A stretch of DNA of 64,000 bases, taken from contig NZ_RYFW01000001.1 of NCBI RefSeq assembly GCF_004138335.1, positions 1,054,001 to 1,118,000 of the forward strand, read 5' to 3'. Each line of letters begins with the position of its first letter. Position 1 is the stretch's first letter. Source of the stretch: Peristeroidobacter agariperforans. Its GTDB lineage: Bacteria > Pseudomonadota > Gammaproteobacteria > Steroidobacterales > Steroidobacteraceae. A program made the position numbers and the translations under genes. The notes under the pieces are model-generated. The model saw only the letters and a list, made by a program, of their open reading frames with translations. It ran no database searches and was not told where the DNA came from. Below, one piece after another: positions 1-8,066 of the stretch.

Positions 1-720
1 CTGATCGGTGATCGTGAGGACAACCAGGACCGTGTGACCGTCGCCGCCACCGATAAGGCGGCGCTGCTCGTGGTCATCGATGGCATGGGCGGTCATTCCG
101 ATGGCAGCCGCGCCGCCGACACGGCGCTGAAAAGCCTGCTGGATTCTTTCCAGCAAACGCCCTTACCGATGTTCGATCCCATCGGCTTCCTGCATTTGTC
201 GCTAAGTCGCGCGCACGACGACGTCGCCCGCCTGGGCAACGGCCAGAGCATCGATGCGCGGCCGCGCGCCACGATTGCGGTGTGCCTGGTCCAGGAAGGC
301 GCAGCCTATTGGGCGCACGTCGGCGACAGCCGCATCTATCACATCCGTCACGGCAAGCTGGTGGCGCGCACCCGCGACCACAGCCATGTCGAGCTGCTGT
401 TGCGCGAAGGCAAGATCACCGAGGAAGAGCTGCCCAATCACCCGATGCGCAACTTCGTCGAGTGCTGCCTTGGCGGCGATCCGGCGATTCCCGAGATGAC
501 CATCAGCGGCCGGCACGCACTACAGGCCGGCGACGTGCTGCTGTTGTGTACCGATGGCATCTGGGCAAACCTGCGCGACACGGATATCGCCGCATTTTTC
601 CGGGACGACACACAACAACTGCGGGCCTGGCTGGAAGCCCTGGGCCGACGCGCAGTTCAGGCTGCATCGCCTTTCAGCGATAATTCCACCGCTGCCGTGA
701 TGCGCTACCTCAGCAACTAG
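1..720 (+). CDS. PP2C-family Ser/Thr protein phosphatase, 5' end outside window
   Basis: The reading frame is open from the first base and begins inside the first PP2C motif (GDREDNQDRV), so the start codon lies outside the window. The GTG at 34 is internal. Further PP2C signatures follow: VVIDGMGG (metal-binding Asp), AYWAHVGDSRIYHIR, and LLLCTDGIWANL with a late SDNSTAAV block that matches the usual DN(x)T metal ligand. The protein should dephosphorylate phospho-Ser/Thr using two Mn/Mg ions. No membrane segment is visible in the part present. It lies 36 bases upstream of rph. A partner kinase, if there is one, would be outside the window. Family assignment is firm; the substrate is unknown. 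Confidence 0.88.
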   Translation: MIGDREDNQDRVTVAATDKAALLVVIDGMGGHSDGSRAADTALKSLLDSFQQTPLPMFDPIGFLHLSLSRAHDDVARLGNGQSIDARPRATIAVCLVQEGAAYWAHVGDSRIYHIRHGKLVARTRDHSHVELLLREGKITEEELPNHPMRNFVECCLGGDPAIPEMTISGRHALQAGDVLLLCTDGIWANLRDTDIAAFFRDDTQQLRAWLEALGRRAVQAASPFSDNSTAAVMRYLSN

Positions 721-756
721 CAGCATCGCTTTCCTACAGCTTCCGAGGGAGGAAGC

Positions 757-1482
757 ATGAAATCCAGACCCAGTGGCCGCGCTCTCGATGAGCTGCGGCC
801 GATCCGCATTACTCGTCGTTTCACCCGTCACGCCGAAGGCTCGGTGTTGATCGAGTGCGGTGACACGCGCGTGCTCTGTACCGCGAGCGTCGAGGAAACC
901 ATTCCCTCCTTCCTGCGCAACTCGGGAAAAGGCTGGGTGACTGCCGAGTACGGCATGCTTCCGCGCGCCACTCACACTCGCAACAAGCGCGAGGCGGCGT
1001 CGGGTAAGCAAGGCGGTCGCACGCTGGAGATCCAGCGGCTCATCGGCAGAGCCTTGCGCGCGGTGATCGATCTCAAGGCGCTCGGCGAGCGCTCGATCAC
1101 CGTCGACTGCGACGTTCTGCAAGCGGATGGCGGCACGCGTACGGCTTCGATCACCGGCGGCTATGTGGCGATGGTCGATGCCGTCAATTCACTGGTGCGC
1201 AAGGGCGTGCTGCGCGATAGCCCGATTCATGGCCAGGTCGCAGCGATCTCGGTGGGCATCTGGTCGGGACAGCCGGTGCTGGATCTGGATTACGCCGAGG
1301 ACTCGGAGGCCGAGACCGACATGAACATCGTCATGAACAATGGCGGCGGTTTCATCGAGGTGCAGGGCACGGCCGAGGGTCATGCCTTCCGGCGCGAGGA
1401 GCTCGATGCTCTGCTGAATCTGGCCGCGAACGGTTGCGGTCAGCTGCTGGCGCGCCAGCTCGAAGCTTTGAACGCGGATTGA
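757..1482 (+). CDS. rph: Ribonuclease PH
   Basis: A 241-residue protein of the usual RNase PH length, opening with the typical [13 protein letters not shown] and containing [17 protein letters not shown], the conserved [16 protein letters not shown] block and the [18 protein letters not shown] phosphate/active-site region. It is a phosphorolytic 3'-5' exoribonuclease that trims tRNA 3' ends and structured RNAs in the cytoplasm. An excellent ribosome-binding site (AGGGAGG, 746-752) sits just before the ATG. rdgB follows after 10 bases, so the two are probably cotranscribed, an arrangement common in proteobacteria. Confidence 0.97.
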   Translation: MKSRPSGRALDELRPIRITRRFTRHAEGSVLIECGDTRVLCTASVEETIPSFLRNSGKGWVTAEYGMLPRATHTRNKREAASGKQGGRTLEIQRLIGRALRAVIDLKALGERSITVDCDVLQADGGTRTASITGGYVAMVDAVNSLVRKGVLRDSPIHGQVAAISVGIWSGQPVLDLDYAEDSEAETDMNIVMNNGGGFIEVQGTAEGHAFRREELDALLNLAANGCGQLLARQLEALNAD

Positions 1483-1492
1483 GCGGGGCCCG

Positions 1493-2098
1493 ATGCGCCT
1501 GGTGATCGCCACCGGCAATGCCGGCAAATTGAAGGAGCTGCGCGAGCTGCTGCCGCCGCCGGCCTTCGAAGTCCTGCCGCAGTCGCAGTTCACCTCGGTG
1601 AGTGTCGAGGAGACCGGGCTGACGTTCGTGGAGAACGCCATCCTGAAAGCACGACACGCGGCGGAAGCATCTGGCTTGCCGGCCATCGCCGATGATTCAG
1701 GCCTCGAAGTCGATGCACTCGAGGGTGCGCCCGGCATTTACTCCGCGCGCTATGCAGGCGTAGGTGCGAGCGACGAAGACAATCTGCGCAAGTTGCTCGC
1801 CGTGCTGGAAGGCAAATCGCCGGCAGAGCGCACCGCTCGTTATCAATGCGCGTTGGTGTACCTGCGCTCGCCACGAGATCCGTCGCCGCTGATTTGTCAG
1901 GCGAGTTGGGAAGGCCGCATCACCAGCAATCGTCGTGGCGCCGGCGGTTTCGGCTACGACCCGATCTTCGAGCTGGCCGATCGCCCGCTGACAGTGGCGG
2001 AGTTGCCCGCGGCGGAGAAGAATCTGCTCAGTCATCGCGGCAAGGCGCTGCGTGGCTTGGTCTCCCAGTTGCGCCAGATCTATCCGATCGCGCCGTAG
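1493..2098 (+). CDS. rdgB: Non-canonical purine NTP pyrophosphatase, RdgB/HAM1 family
   Basis: The 201-residue protein begins MRLVIATGNAGKLKEL, the classic HAM1 nucleotide-binding start. It continues with TFVENAILKARHAAEASGLPAIADDSGLEVDAL, where the ADDSGL block carries the catalytic/metal Asp residues, and FGYDPIFEL near the C-terminus. It hydrolyses dITP, XTP and similar deaminated purine triphosphates to monophosphates, keeping them out of DNA and RNA. Length is normal for the family. It lies between rph and hemW on the same strand, likely one operon. Confidence 0.96.
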   Translation: MRLVIATGNAGKLKELRELLPPPAFEVLPQSQFTSVSVEETGLTFVENAILKARHAAEASGLPAIADDSGLEVDALEGAPGIYSARYAGVGASDEDNLRKLLAVLEGKSPAERTARYQCALVYLRSPRDPSPLICQASWEGRITSNRRGAGGFGYDPIFELADRPLTVAELPAAEKNLLSHRGKALRGLVSQLRQIYPIAP

Positions 2099-2108
2099 CG
2101 AGTTGCTC

Positions 2109-3266
2109 GTGTCCCTCGTCCTGCCTCCGCTCTCCTTGTACGTGCACATGCCCTGGTGTGTGCGCAAGTGCCCGTACTGCGACTTCAACTCGCACGCGGC
2201 GCCGGAGTTGGTGCCGCAGGCCCAATACATCGACGCCTTGCTCGAAGACCTGCAGAACGACCTGGCAGCGGCACAAGGCCGCCCCCTCACGTCGATCTTC
2301 TTCGGCGGCGGCACGCCGAGCCTGTTCGCGCCGGATCAGGTCGGCCGACTGCTCGAAGGGGTGCGCCGCCAGCTGCCCTTCGATCCGAGCATCGAAATCA
2401 CGCTCGAAGCGAATCCCGGCACCATCGAGCACGGCCGCTTCTCGGGCTACCGCGACGCCGGCGTGAATCGCGTGTCGCTGGGGGCGCAGACGTTCAACGA
2501 AGAGCAGCTGAAGTTGCTCGGACGCATTCACGGCGCCGGCGACATCGCGCGGGCCGTTGAAGAGCTGCGGCAGGCCGGGCTCGACAATTTCAATCTGGAT
2601 CTGATGTACGGCTTGCCGGCACAGAGCGTCTCGCAAGCATTGGAGGACCTGGAGCGCGCGCTGGCACTTCAGCCCACCCACCTCTCGCAGTATCAACTCA
2701 CGCTGGAGCCGGGCACCGTGTTCTATCACCGCCCGCCGGCGTTACCCGACCCCGACGATTGTTGGCAGATGCAGATCGATTGTCAGGAGCTGCTGGCGAC
2801 GCGCGGCTATGAGCAGTACGAAGTTTCGGCTTACGCGCGAACGGGGCGCAGGAGCCGCCACAATCTGAATTACTGGGAGTTCGGCGACTACATCGGCATC
2901 GGCGCCGGCGCGCACGGCAAGCTGACGCGCCCCGATACAGGCGGAGCGATCGTCCGGACCGCTCGAGTGAAGCAACCTCGGGAATACCTGTCCCGCACTG
3001 CAAATTCGAGGGTGAGCGAGCATCGCGTGGTGCCGGCCGGGGATTTGCCCTTCGAATTCATGTTGAACGGCCTGCGACTGATCGAGGGTTTCGACGAGCA
3101 AACGTTCGAGTCACGCACCGGCTTGTCATTCGCCGTGCTCACGGAGAGCGTGAGCCAGGCAGAACGAAGAGGACTGCTCGAGCGCGACGGAGATCGACAC
3201 TGGCGGGCGACGGTGGATGGGCAGCGCTTCCTCAACGATCTGCAGGAGCTGTTCTTACCGTCGTAG
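2109..3266 (+). CDS. hemW: Radical SAM protein HemW (heme chaperone / coproporphyrinogen oxidase-like)
   Basis: The reading frame is open further upstream into rdgB (an ATG at 2052), but GTG at 2109 places the protein at MSLVLPPLSLYVHMPWC, the normal HemW start, giving 385 residues. The CxxxCxxC iron-sulfur motif is C17, C21 and C24, followed by YCDFNSH. Downstream are FFGGGTPSL and the SAM-binding EANPGT region. The HNLNYW motif is present, which in HemW marks the heme chaperone rather than the true oxidase HemN, whose longer N-terminal arm is missing. HemW is thought to insert heme into respiratory proteins. Confidence 0.93.
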   Translation: MSLVLPPLSLYVHMPWCVRKCPYCDFNSHAAPELVPQAQYIDALLEDLQNDLAAAQGRPLTSIFFGGGTPSLFAPDQVGRLLEGVRRQLPFDPSIEITLEANPGTIEHGRFSGYRDAGVNRVSLGAQTFNEEQLKLLGRIHGAGDIARAVEELRQAGLDNFNLDLMYGLPAQSVSQALEDLERALALQPTHLSQYQLTLEPGTVFYHRPPALPDPDDCWQMQIDCQELLATRGYEQYEVSAYARTGRRSRHNLNYWEFGDYIGIGAGAHGKLTRPDTGGAIVRTARVKQPREYLSRTANSRVSEHRVVPAGDLPFEFMLNGLRLIEGFDEQTFESRTGLSFAVLTESVSQAERRGLLERDGDRHWRATVDGQRFLNDLQELFLPS

Positions 3267-3560
3267 GAAAAATCCGAACGTCGCGACGGAGCGAAAAGTT
3301 CCCTTCCCCTGACCGCAAACAGTGTGATCCGTCCCACAAAATTTTCTTTGAAAACCGATCCCTTAGCACTGCGCGCGGCGGGGTTATGCACACTCGACCA
3401 AGCGTGTCGTCCGCGCCCCACGTTGATGACAAAATTACATGCGATATATCAGCAGGGCTTCGTAAGTCATTGATCGCGCAGGGTGAAATACCCTGGTGAA
3501 AAAGTGAGCAATTTGACAGCGTCACAATTCTGCAAGGTCCGAGCTCGATGCGGTGGTGAG

Positions 3561-3595
3561 TCATCCACACACTTATCCACAGACTTTGTGGATAA
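3561..3595. promoter_or_regulatory. Cluster of three DnaA boxes
   Basis: TTATCCACA (3573-3581), the perfect DnaA consensus nonamer, is followed five bases later by its exact reverse complement TGTGGATAA (3587-3595). A one-mismatch copy TCATCCACA lies at 3561-3569. That the nonamer binds DnaA is established knowledge; binding here is inferred. The site lies about 55 bases upstream of the predicted rpmE promoter. It could titrate or reactivate DnaA, or regulate transcription. The two perfect boxes also form a 9-bp hairpin. Confidence 0.72.
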
Positions 3596-3650
3596 CCGCC
3601 GTCAAGTACCTACGAATCCGATTGCCCCCCTCCTGCGATAAGTTTTTTTC

Positions 3651-3679
3651 TTGCGGGGGTGGCGTTCGGTCGCTACACT
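3651..3679 (+). promoter_or_regulatory. Predicted sigma70 promoter of rpmE
   Basis: A -35-like TTGCGG (3651-3656) and a -10-like TACACT (3674-3679) are separated by exactly 17 bases. This would give a leader of about 35 bases before the rpmE ATG. The match is moderate (3/6 and 4/6 to consensus), so this is a prediction. Confidence 0.42.
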
Positions 3680-3722
3680 TCGCCCCCTTTTTTCGGCCCC
3701 GTCCGACCCAAGATATAGCGCC

Positions 3723-3923
3723 ATGAAAGACGGCATCCATCCCGAGTACAAAGAGATCAACGTGGTCTGCAGCTGCGGTAACTCCTTTGTTACCCGCTCC
3801 ACGCTGGGCCATGACCTGCAGATCGAAGTCTGCTCCAACTGCCATCCGTTCTACACGGGCAAGCAGAAGATCGTCGATACCGGCGGTCGCGTGGACAAGT
3901 TCCGCAAGAAGTACGCTCGCTAA
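3723..3923 (+). CDS. rpmE: 50S ribosomal protein L31, zinc-binding form
   Basis: The 66-residue protein [18 protein letters not shown]... is a full-length L31. C16, C18, C37 and C40 form the zinc-binding set of the C+ type, so this is the zinc-dependent paralogue rather than the zinc-free YkgM type. The frame is open upstream to 3651 but the ATG at 3723 gives the canonical N-terminus. L31 bridges the 50S and 30S subunits. It appears monocistronic, with its own promoter and a downstream terminator. Confidence 0.96.
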   Translation: MKDGIHPEYKEINVVCSCGNSFVTRSTLGHDLQIEVCSNCHPFYTGKQKIVDTGGRVDKFRKKYAR

Positions 3924-4015
3924 CACCGGTTGCCGGGGCTCATACCCCAGCGATCATCTGCGAGCCGGCTGAGTCTGCGTTAAGCAGGCATTCAGCAGGC
4001 GGGCTCTACATCGAA

Positions 4016-4045
4016 GGGGCGCTCCGGTTTCCGGGGCGCCCTTTT
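4016..4045 (+). terminator. Rho-independent terminator after rpmE
   Basis: GGGCGCTCCGG, a TTT loop and CCGGGGCGCCC form an 11-bp stem with one G-U pair, followed directly by TTTT. It lies about 90 bases after the rpmE stop. Confidence 0.75.
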
Positions 4046-4175
4046 GTCGTTCGCGTTGTTCCGGTCGCCATTCTGCCGGTAAAGGGAATCCAGTCAGGGA
4101 ACTCGCGACGATTTGCATCGACATAGAGCTATGGAGTGCAATGGCCACCTCGCCGTTGCCGAGTTGGACGCCGCC

Positions 4176-5663
4176 ATGCCGCTGAAAAACTCTGTTCGCG
4201 CCGTGTTGCTCGTGACTCTCGCCGCCGGACCGGCTGCGCTGCTGAGCGGCTGCGCTTCCAATCCCGTGACCGGCAGCCCGGATCTGGTGTTCCAGAGCGA
4301 ATCCGGCGAGATCAAGCGCTCCAAAGAAGTTCACCCGATGATCATGCAGCAGTTCGGTGGACCGTACGAGAACCAGCAGCTGCAGGCCTATGTGAACGAC
4401 GTTGGCCAGCGTGCTGCCAAGGCCAGTCACCGTCCCGAGCTCGAATATCACTTCATGGTCCTGGACAGCGAGGACATCAACGCCTTCACGACCGGCGGCG
4501 GCTACGTCTACATCACCCGCGGCATCATGAATTACTTGAATTCGGAGGCCGAGCTGACCGCCGTGCTGGGTCACGAGATCGGACACGTCACCGCACGGCA
4601 TCCGGTGCGGCAGCAGAGCAAGTCGACGTTGTCGAATATCGGCGCGGCCGCAGTTGGCCTGTTCACGGGCAGCGCCGATCTTGCCGGCCTCGCCAACTAT
4701 GCTGGCGCGGCGCTGGTCAGCGGCTATGGACGAGATCAGGAGCTCGAGGCCGATCGTCTCGGCGCCGAATACCTTACCAAGGTCGGCTACGCGCCCGAGA
4801 GCATGATCGACGTCGTGCGCCTGCTGAAGAACCAGGAGATGTACGAGATCGCGCGCGCTCGAGAGGAAAAGCGGGAGCCGCGTGTCTATCACGGCGTGTT
4901 CGCGACTCACCCGGACAACGATCAGCGTCTCACCGAAGTGGTGAAAGCCGCGGACAAGCTCAAAGGTGGGCCGACCGATAATCTCGATCCCGGCCGCGAG
5001 AAATATCTGAAGCAGATCGAAGGTCTGCCGATGGGGCCGAGTCGCTCGCAAGGCGTGCTCAAAGGCAATCGCTTTTATCACGCCGACATGGGACTGACGC
5101 TGGCCTTCCCGAGCGGCTGGACGGTCGAGAACCAGGCCGATCGCGTCGTCGCACTCTCGCCGCAGAAAGACAGCGTTCTGCAGATGCAGACGCAGGCGCC
5201 GCCGCCGAACACCGGGCCGCGTGAATTTCTTTCACGCCTGCTCGCGCGCTCCAGCGCCAGTCAGTCAGAGCCCATCGAGGTGAATGGGTTGCAGGGTTAC
5301 ACCGCCCTGGTGCGAGCCGCGAACACGCCGTTCGGCCTGATGCCGGCCCGCTACGTGGTTCTCTATCACAACAATCTCGCCTACATTTTTGCCGGCGCCA
5401 GCAAGGGTTCCACCGGCGCGCCCAAGGCCGACGCGCTGTTCATGTCCTCGGTGAAAACCTTCCGGCGCCTGAGGCAGAACGAGTTCGCGCTCGCCGAGCC
5501 GTACAAGATCAAGACGATCCGGGCGACCGAGACGACACGCATTGCCGATCTTGCGAAAACTTCACCGTTGCCCGAGTACGCCGAACAGCAACTGCGCCTG
5601 CTCAACGACCTCTACCCGAACAAAGAGCCGCAGCCCGGCCAGCTCATCAAGATCGTGCAGTAG
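4176..5663 (+). CDS. M48-family zinc metalloprotease, predicted lipoprotein
   Basis: Starting at the ATG at 4176 (the frame is open back to 4113), the 495-residue protein has a lipoprotein signal, basic MPLKNSVR then a hydrophobic stretch ending in the lipobox LLSGC, so it is probably anchored to a membrane facing the periplasm. The zinc site is HEIGH at residues 133-137, with the third ligand in ELEADRLG near residue 191. The C-terminal half is a second domain ending in YPNKEPQPGQLIKIV. This layout resembles BepA/LoiP-type M48 proteases that survey outer-membrane protein assembly, but with a longer C-terminal part. The exact substrate is unknown. Confidence 0.88.
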   Translation: MPLKNSVRAVLLVTLAAGPAALLSGCASNPVTGSPDLVFQSESGEIKRSKEVHPMIMQQFGGPYENQQLQAYVNDVGQRAAKASHRPELEYHFMVLDSEDINAFTTGGGYVYITRGIMNYLNSEAELTAVLGHEIGHVTARHPVRQQSKSTLSNIGAAAVGLFTGSADLAGLANYAGAALVSGYGRDQELEADRLGAEYLTKVGYAPESMIDVVRLLKNQEMYEIARAREEKREPRVYHGVFATHPDNDQRLTEVVKAADKLKGGPTDNLDPGREKYLKQIEGLPMGPSRSQGVLKGNRFYHADMGLTLAFPSGWTVENQADRVVALSPQKDSVLQMQTQAPPPNTGPREFLSRLLARSSASQSEPIEVNGLQGYTALVRAANTPFGLMPARYVVLYHNNLAYIFAGASKGSTGAPKADALFMSSVKTFRRLRQNEFALAEPYKIKTIRATETTRIADLAKTSPLPEYAEQQLRLLNDLYPNKEPQPGQLIKIVQ

Positions 5664-6003
5664 TCGGAGTTATTCGACGCGAGGATTAATCTCGCCGAAG
5701 GAAAGATAAGTCCGCCTAATAGACAACGGCGGACTTCGCGGCAGCCGAGTCGAGCCTATAGCGTCGCAGCCGCAGCGATGCACATTCCTAATGTCTGACG
5801 ACAGTCTCCATGCTTGATTCGCTGGCGATGACGTGTAAGTCTGCGCCTCCGATTTTTGCGCTTGCAAAAAGCCGCGACGAACGAATGCCTACGGACGGGC
5901 TCGCTCGTTTCTCCACGGCTTGGCCAGATGCTCCCTCACCGAAGCGCCCGGTCAGGCTTCCCCTGTGGCATCTGTTTGCGAAATTAGCTCCCAGGTTATC
6001 GTC
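5664..6003. other. 340-bp gap upstream of gltA
   Basis: No gene is supported. It holds a hairpin at 5708-5736 (listed separately) and a 7-bp dyad TTTTTGC-GCTT-GCAAAAA at 5853-5870, which could be an operator or a weak terminator. The gltA frame is open back to 5920, but those extra residues do not look like citrate synthase. Confidence 0.5.
5708..5736. terminator. Hairpin after the M48 protease gene
   Basis: AAGTCCGCC (5708-5716) and GGCGGACTT (5728-5736) form a perfect 9-bp stem with an 11-base loop. There is no T-tract after it, so it may stabilise the mRNA end rather than act as a classical terminator. Confidence 0.45.
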
Positions 6004-7300
6004 ATGGCTGAAAAGAAGTTTGAACTGACCAATCTGGCGACCGGCAAGAAGTCGCTCGCCGAAGTGAAGAGCGGCACGCTCGGGCCCGATGTGCTCAGCA
6101 TCGGCAATCTCGCCAAGGAACACGGCATGTTTACGTTCGACCCGGGCTTCATGGCCACGGCGTCGTGCGAAAGTAAAATTACTTTCATCGATGGCGACAA
6201 CGGTGTGTTGCTGTACCGGGGCTACCCGATCGAGCAGCTGGCCGAGAAGAGCAACTTCCTGGAAGTGTCGTACCTGCTGATCAACGGGGAGCTGCCGACC
6301 ACCGAGCAGCTCGCCGAATTCACGCACGCCATCCAGTACCACACGATGATCAACGAATCGCTGCTGCGATTCTTCAACGGCTTCCAGTACAACGCGCACC
6401 CGATGGCGATGCTCTCGGGCGTGGTGGCGTCGATGGCGGCGTTCTATCACGACTCGATGGACATCAATAACCCGCGCCATCGCGAGATTTTTGCCCATCG
6501 CATCATCGCGAAGATTCCGACGATCGCCGCGGCCGCGTACAAGCACGCGCTCGGGCAGCCTTTCATGTACCCGCGCAACGATCTGGATTACTGCGCGAAC
6601 CATGCTGCACATGTTCTTCGCGGTGCCGTGCGAGCAGTACAACATCGATCCGGTGCAGGCGCAGGCGCTGGATCTGCTGTTCATCCTGCACGCCGATCAC
6701 GAGCAGAACGCGAGCACATCGACCGTGCGTCTCGCCGGCAGCACCGGCGCCAATCCGTACGCGGCGATCTCTTCGGGCATCTCGGCCCTGTGGGGCCCGG
6801 CGCACGGCGGTGCGAACGAAGCCGTGCTGGCGATGCTCGAGCAGATCGGCACCGTCGAGAACGTGCCGAAGTTCCTCGCGAAGGCCAAGGACAAGAACGA
6901 CAACTTCAAGCTGATGGGCTTCGGCCATCGCGTCTACAAGAACTTCGACCCGCGCGCGACCATCATCCGCGCCATGGCTCACAAGGTGCTGGCGAAGCTC
7001 GGCAAGTCCGACAACCCGCTGTTCGAGCTGGCGCTGAAGCTGGAAGAGATCGCGTTGAAGGACGAGTACTTCGTCGAGCGCAAGCTGTATCCGAACGTGG
7101 ACTTCTATTCCGGCATCATCTACAGCGCGATCGGCATTCCGCAGTCGATGTTCACGGTGATGTTCGCGATCGCGCGCACCGTCGGCTGGGTGGCGCACTG
7201 GCAGGAAATGATTGCCGATCCGACCATGAAGATCAGCCGTCCGCGCCAGCTGTACACCGGCCCGGCGAATCGCAAGTACGTCGAAATCGAGAAGCGCTGA
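6004..7300 (+). pseudogene. gltA: Type II citrate synthase with a one-base frameshift near 6601
   Basis: The first 199 codons ([16 protein letters not shown] to RNDLDYCAN, 6004-6600) are a normal citrate synthase N-terminus. The frame then leaves the family. The next frame resumes at 6602 with [13 protein letters not shown] and keeps [13 protein letters not shown], the active-site [14 protein letters not shown] and [11 protein letters not shown], ending at 7300. Ignoring one base at 6601 restores a 431-residue protein, the normal length. Citrate synthase condenses oxaloacetate and acetyl-CoA at entry to the TCA cycle. Everything else about the gene looks intact, so a sequencing or assembly error is as likely as a real mutation. 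No slippery sequence for programmed frameshifting was seen. Confidence 0.85.
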
Positions 7301-7337
7301 GAGTCATCTCAAGCAGCCATCCCTGGAGCGTTGGCCA

Positions 7338-7397
7338 GCCGGTACATTCCGTGTACCGGCGTTCGCCCGGTTCGAGGCGACGTTAAGTCGCCTCGAA
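7338..7397. terminator. Two hairpins between convergent genes
   Basis: GCCGGTACA-TTCCG-TGTACCGGC (7338-7360) is a perfect 9-bp stem. TTCGAGGCGAC-GTTAA-GTCGCCTCGAA (7371-7397) is a perfect 11-bp stem. They sit between the end of gltA and the end of the facing gene, where a bidirectional terminator is expected. Neither has a long T-tract. Confidence 0.6.
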
Positions 7398-7400
7398 AAG

Positions 7401-8021
7401 TCATCCGGGCTCACCCGATTCCAGTAGAGATTCCAACTCCGCCGCATCTGCGCGGCGCATCGGCTTGCCGTCCACCGGGCTGGCCGGGGACTGGCGAATG
7501 CCATCGATGGGAAACACGACCGCGTCGATTTCCCGATCCCCCGCGACGAACTGCACGACCGGATACGAAACCAGCCGATTCGGCTCGTAACGCAGCCGGC
7601 GCTCGGCCAGGTGATGCGGAATATTCTTGTCCATCAGGTGCAGCGTCACCCGTTCCGGGCTGTCCGCGAACAAGTGCAGGTTCACTTCCGAGTGCGCCGA
7701 CGCCGTGCCGCTGAGCACCGGTCCCACCAGGCGCGGCTGAAAGCTATCCAGCAACTTCATCGCCTGTAGCGCTGTGCGGCGTAACGCACTCAGCGCCGTG
7801 GAGTGCTTGTCGCCGTCGAACAAACGATGGTGCGCGGCCAGCGCGGCTTCGATCTCGGTGTTCTTCGGCAGCACCGCGATGTCAGTCGCCCCGAGGCGCT
7901 CGGCCGCCTTGCGCTTGGCCAGACCGTAATCATCGATGCCCTGCTCGGACATGATGCGTGCCGCCTCCTGCGCCAATGCCATGCGCAGCTGCTCCGCGCG
8001 TGGATTACTTCGTTTGCTCAT
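7401..8021 (-). CDS. Conserved hypothetical protein, possibly nucleotidyltransferase-like
   Basis: This 206-residue soluble protein has no signal or membrane segment. I do not recognise a named family with certainty. The N-terminal half is helical and charged (AQEAARIMSEQGIDDYGLAKRKAAERLG). The middle, VGPVLSGTASAHSEVNLHLFAD, is faintly like the G-S...D-x-D core of minimal nucleotidyltransferases, but the catalytic Asp pair is not clear. It lies 45 bases downstream of the PBP1A gene on the same strand and ends near the hairpins shared with gltA. No function is assigned. Confidence 0.75.
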   Translation of the reverse strand: MSKRSNPRAEQLRMALAQEAARIMSEQGIDDYGLAKRKAAERLGATDIAVLPKNTEIEAALAAHHRLFDGDKHSTALSALRRTALQAMKLLDSFQPRLVGPVLSGTASAHSEVNLHLFADSPERVTLHLMDKNIPHHLAERRLRYEPNRLVSYPVVQFVAGDREIDAVVFPIDGIRQSPASPVDGKPMRRADAAELESLLESGEPG

Positions 8022-8066
8022 CTTCGTTCCCGTAATCAGAACCGATCCGCCATCCGCACGCTTCGG

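Larger units (their letters stand above)
3267..3722. other. 456-bp hemW-rpmE intergenic region
   Basis: No convincing gene was found. The stretch is visibly more AT-rich than its surroundings, especially about 3420-3540. It holds three DnaA-box-like nonamers (3561-3595) and a sigma70-like promoter for rpmE (3651-3679), both listed separately. Confidence 0.6.

Noticed and set aside
3420-3600. Chromosomal replication origin at the DnaA boxes
   Set aside because: Only three boxes are present, with no clear 13-mer repeats and none of dnaA, dnaN, gidA, rpmH or parAB nearby.
6590-6610. Programmed frameshift in gltA
   Set aside because: No slippery heptamer or run of identical bases and no stimulating hairpin; citrate synthase is not known to be recoded.
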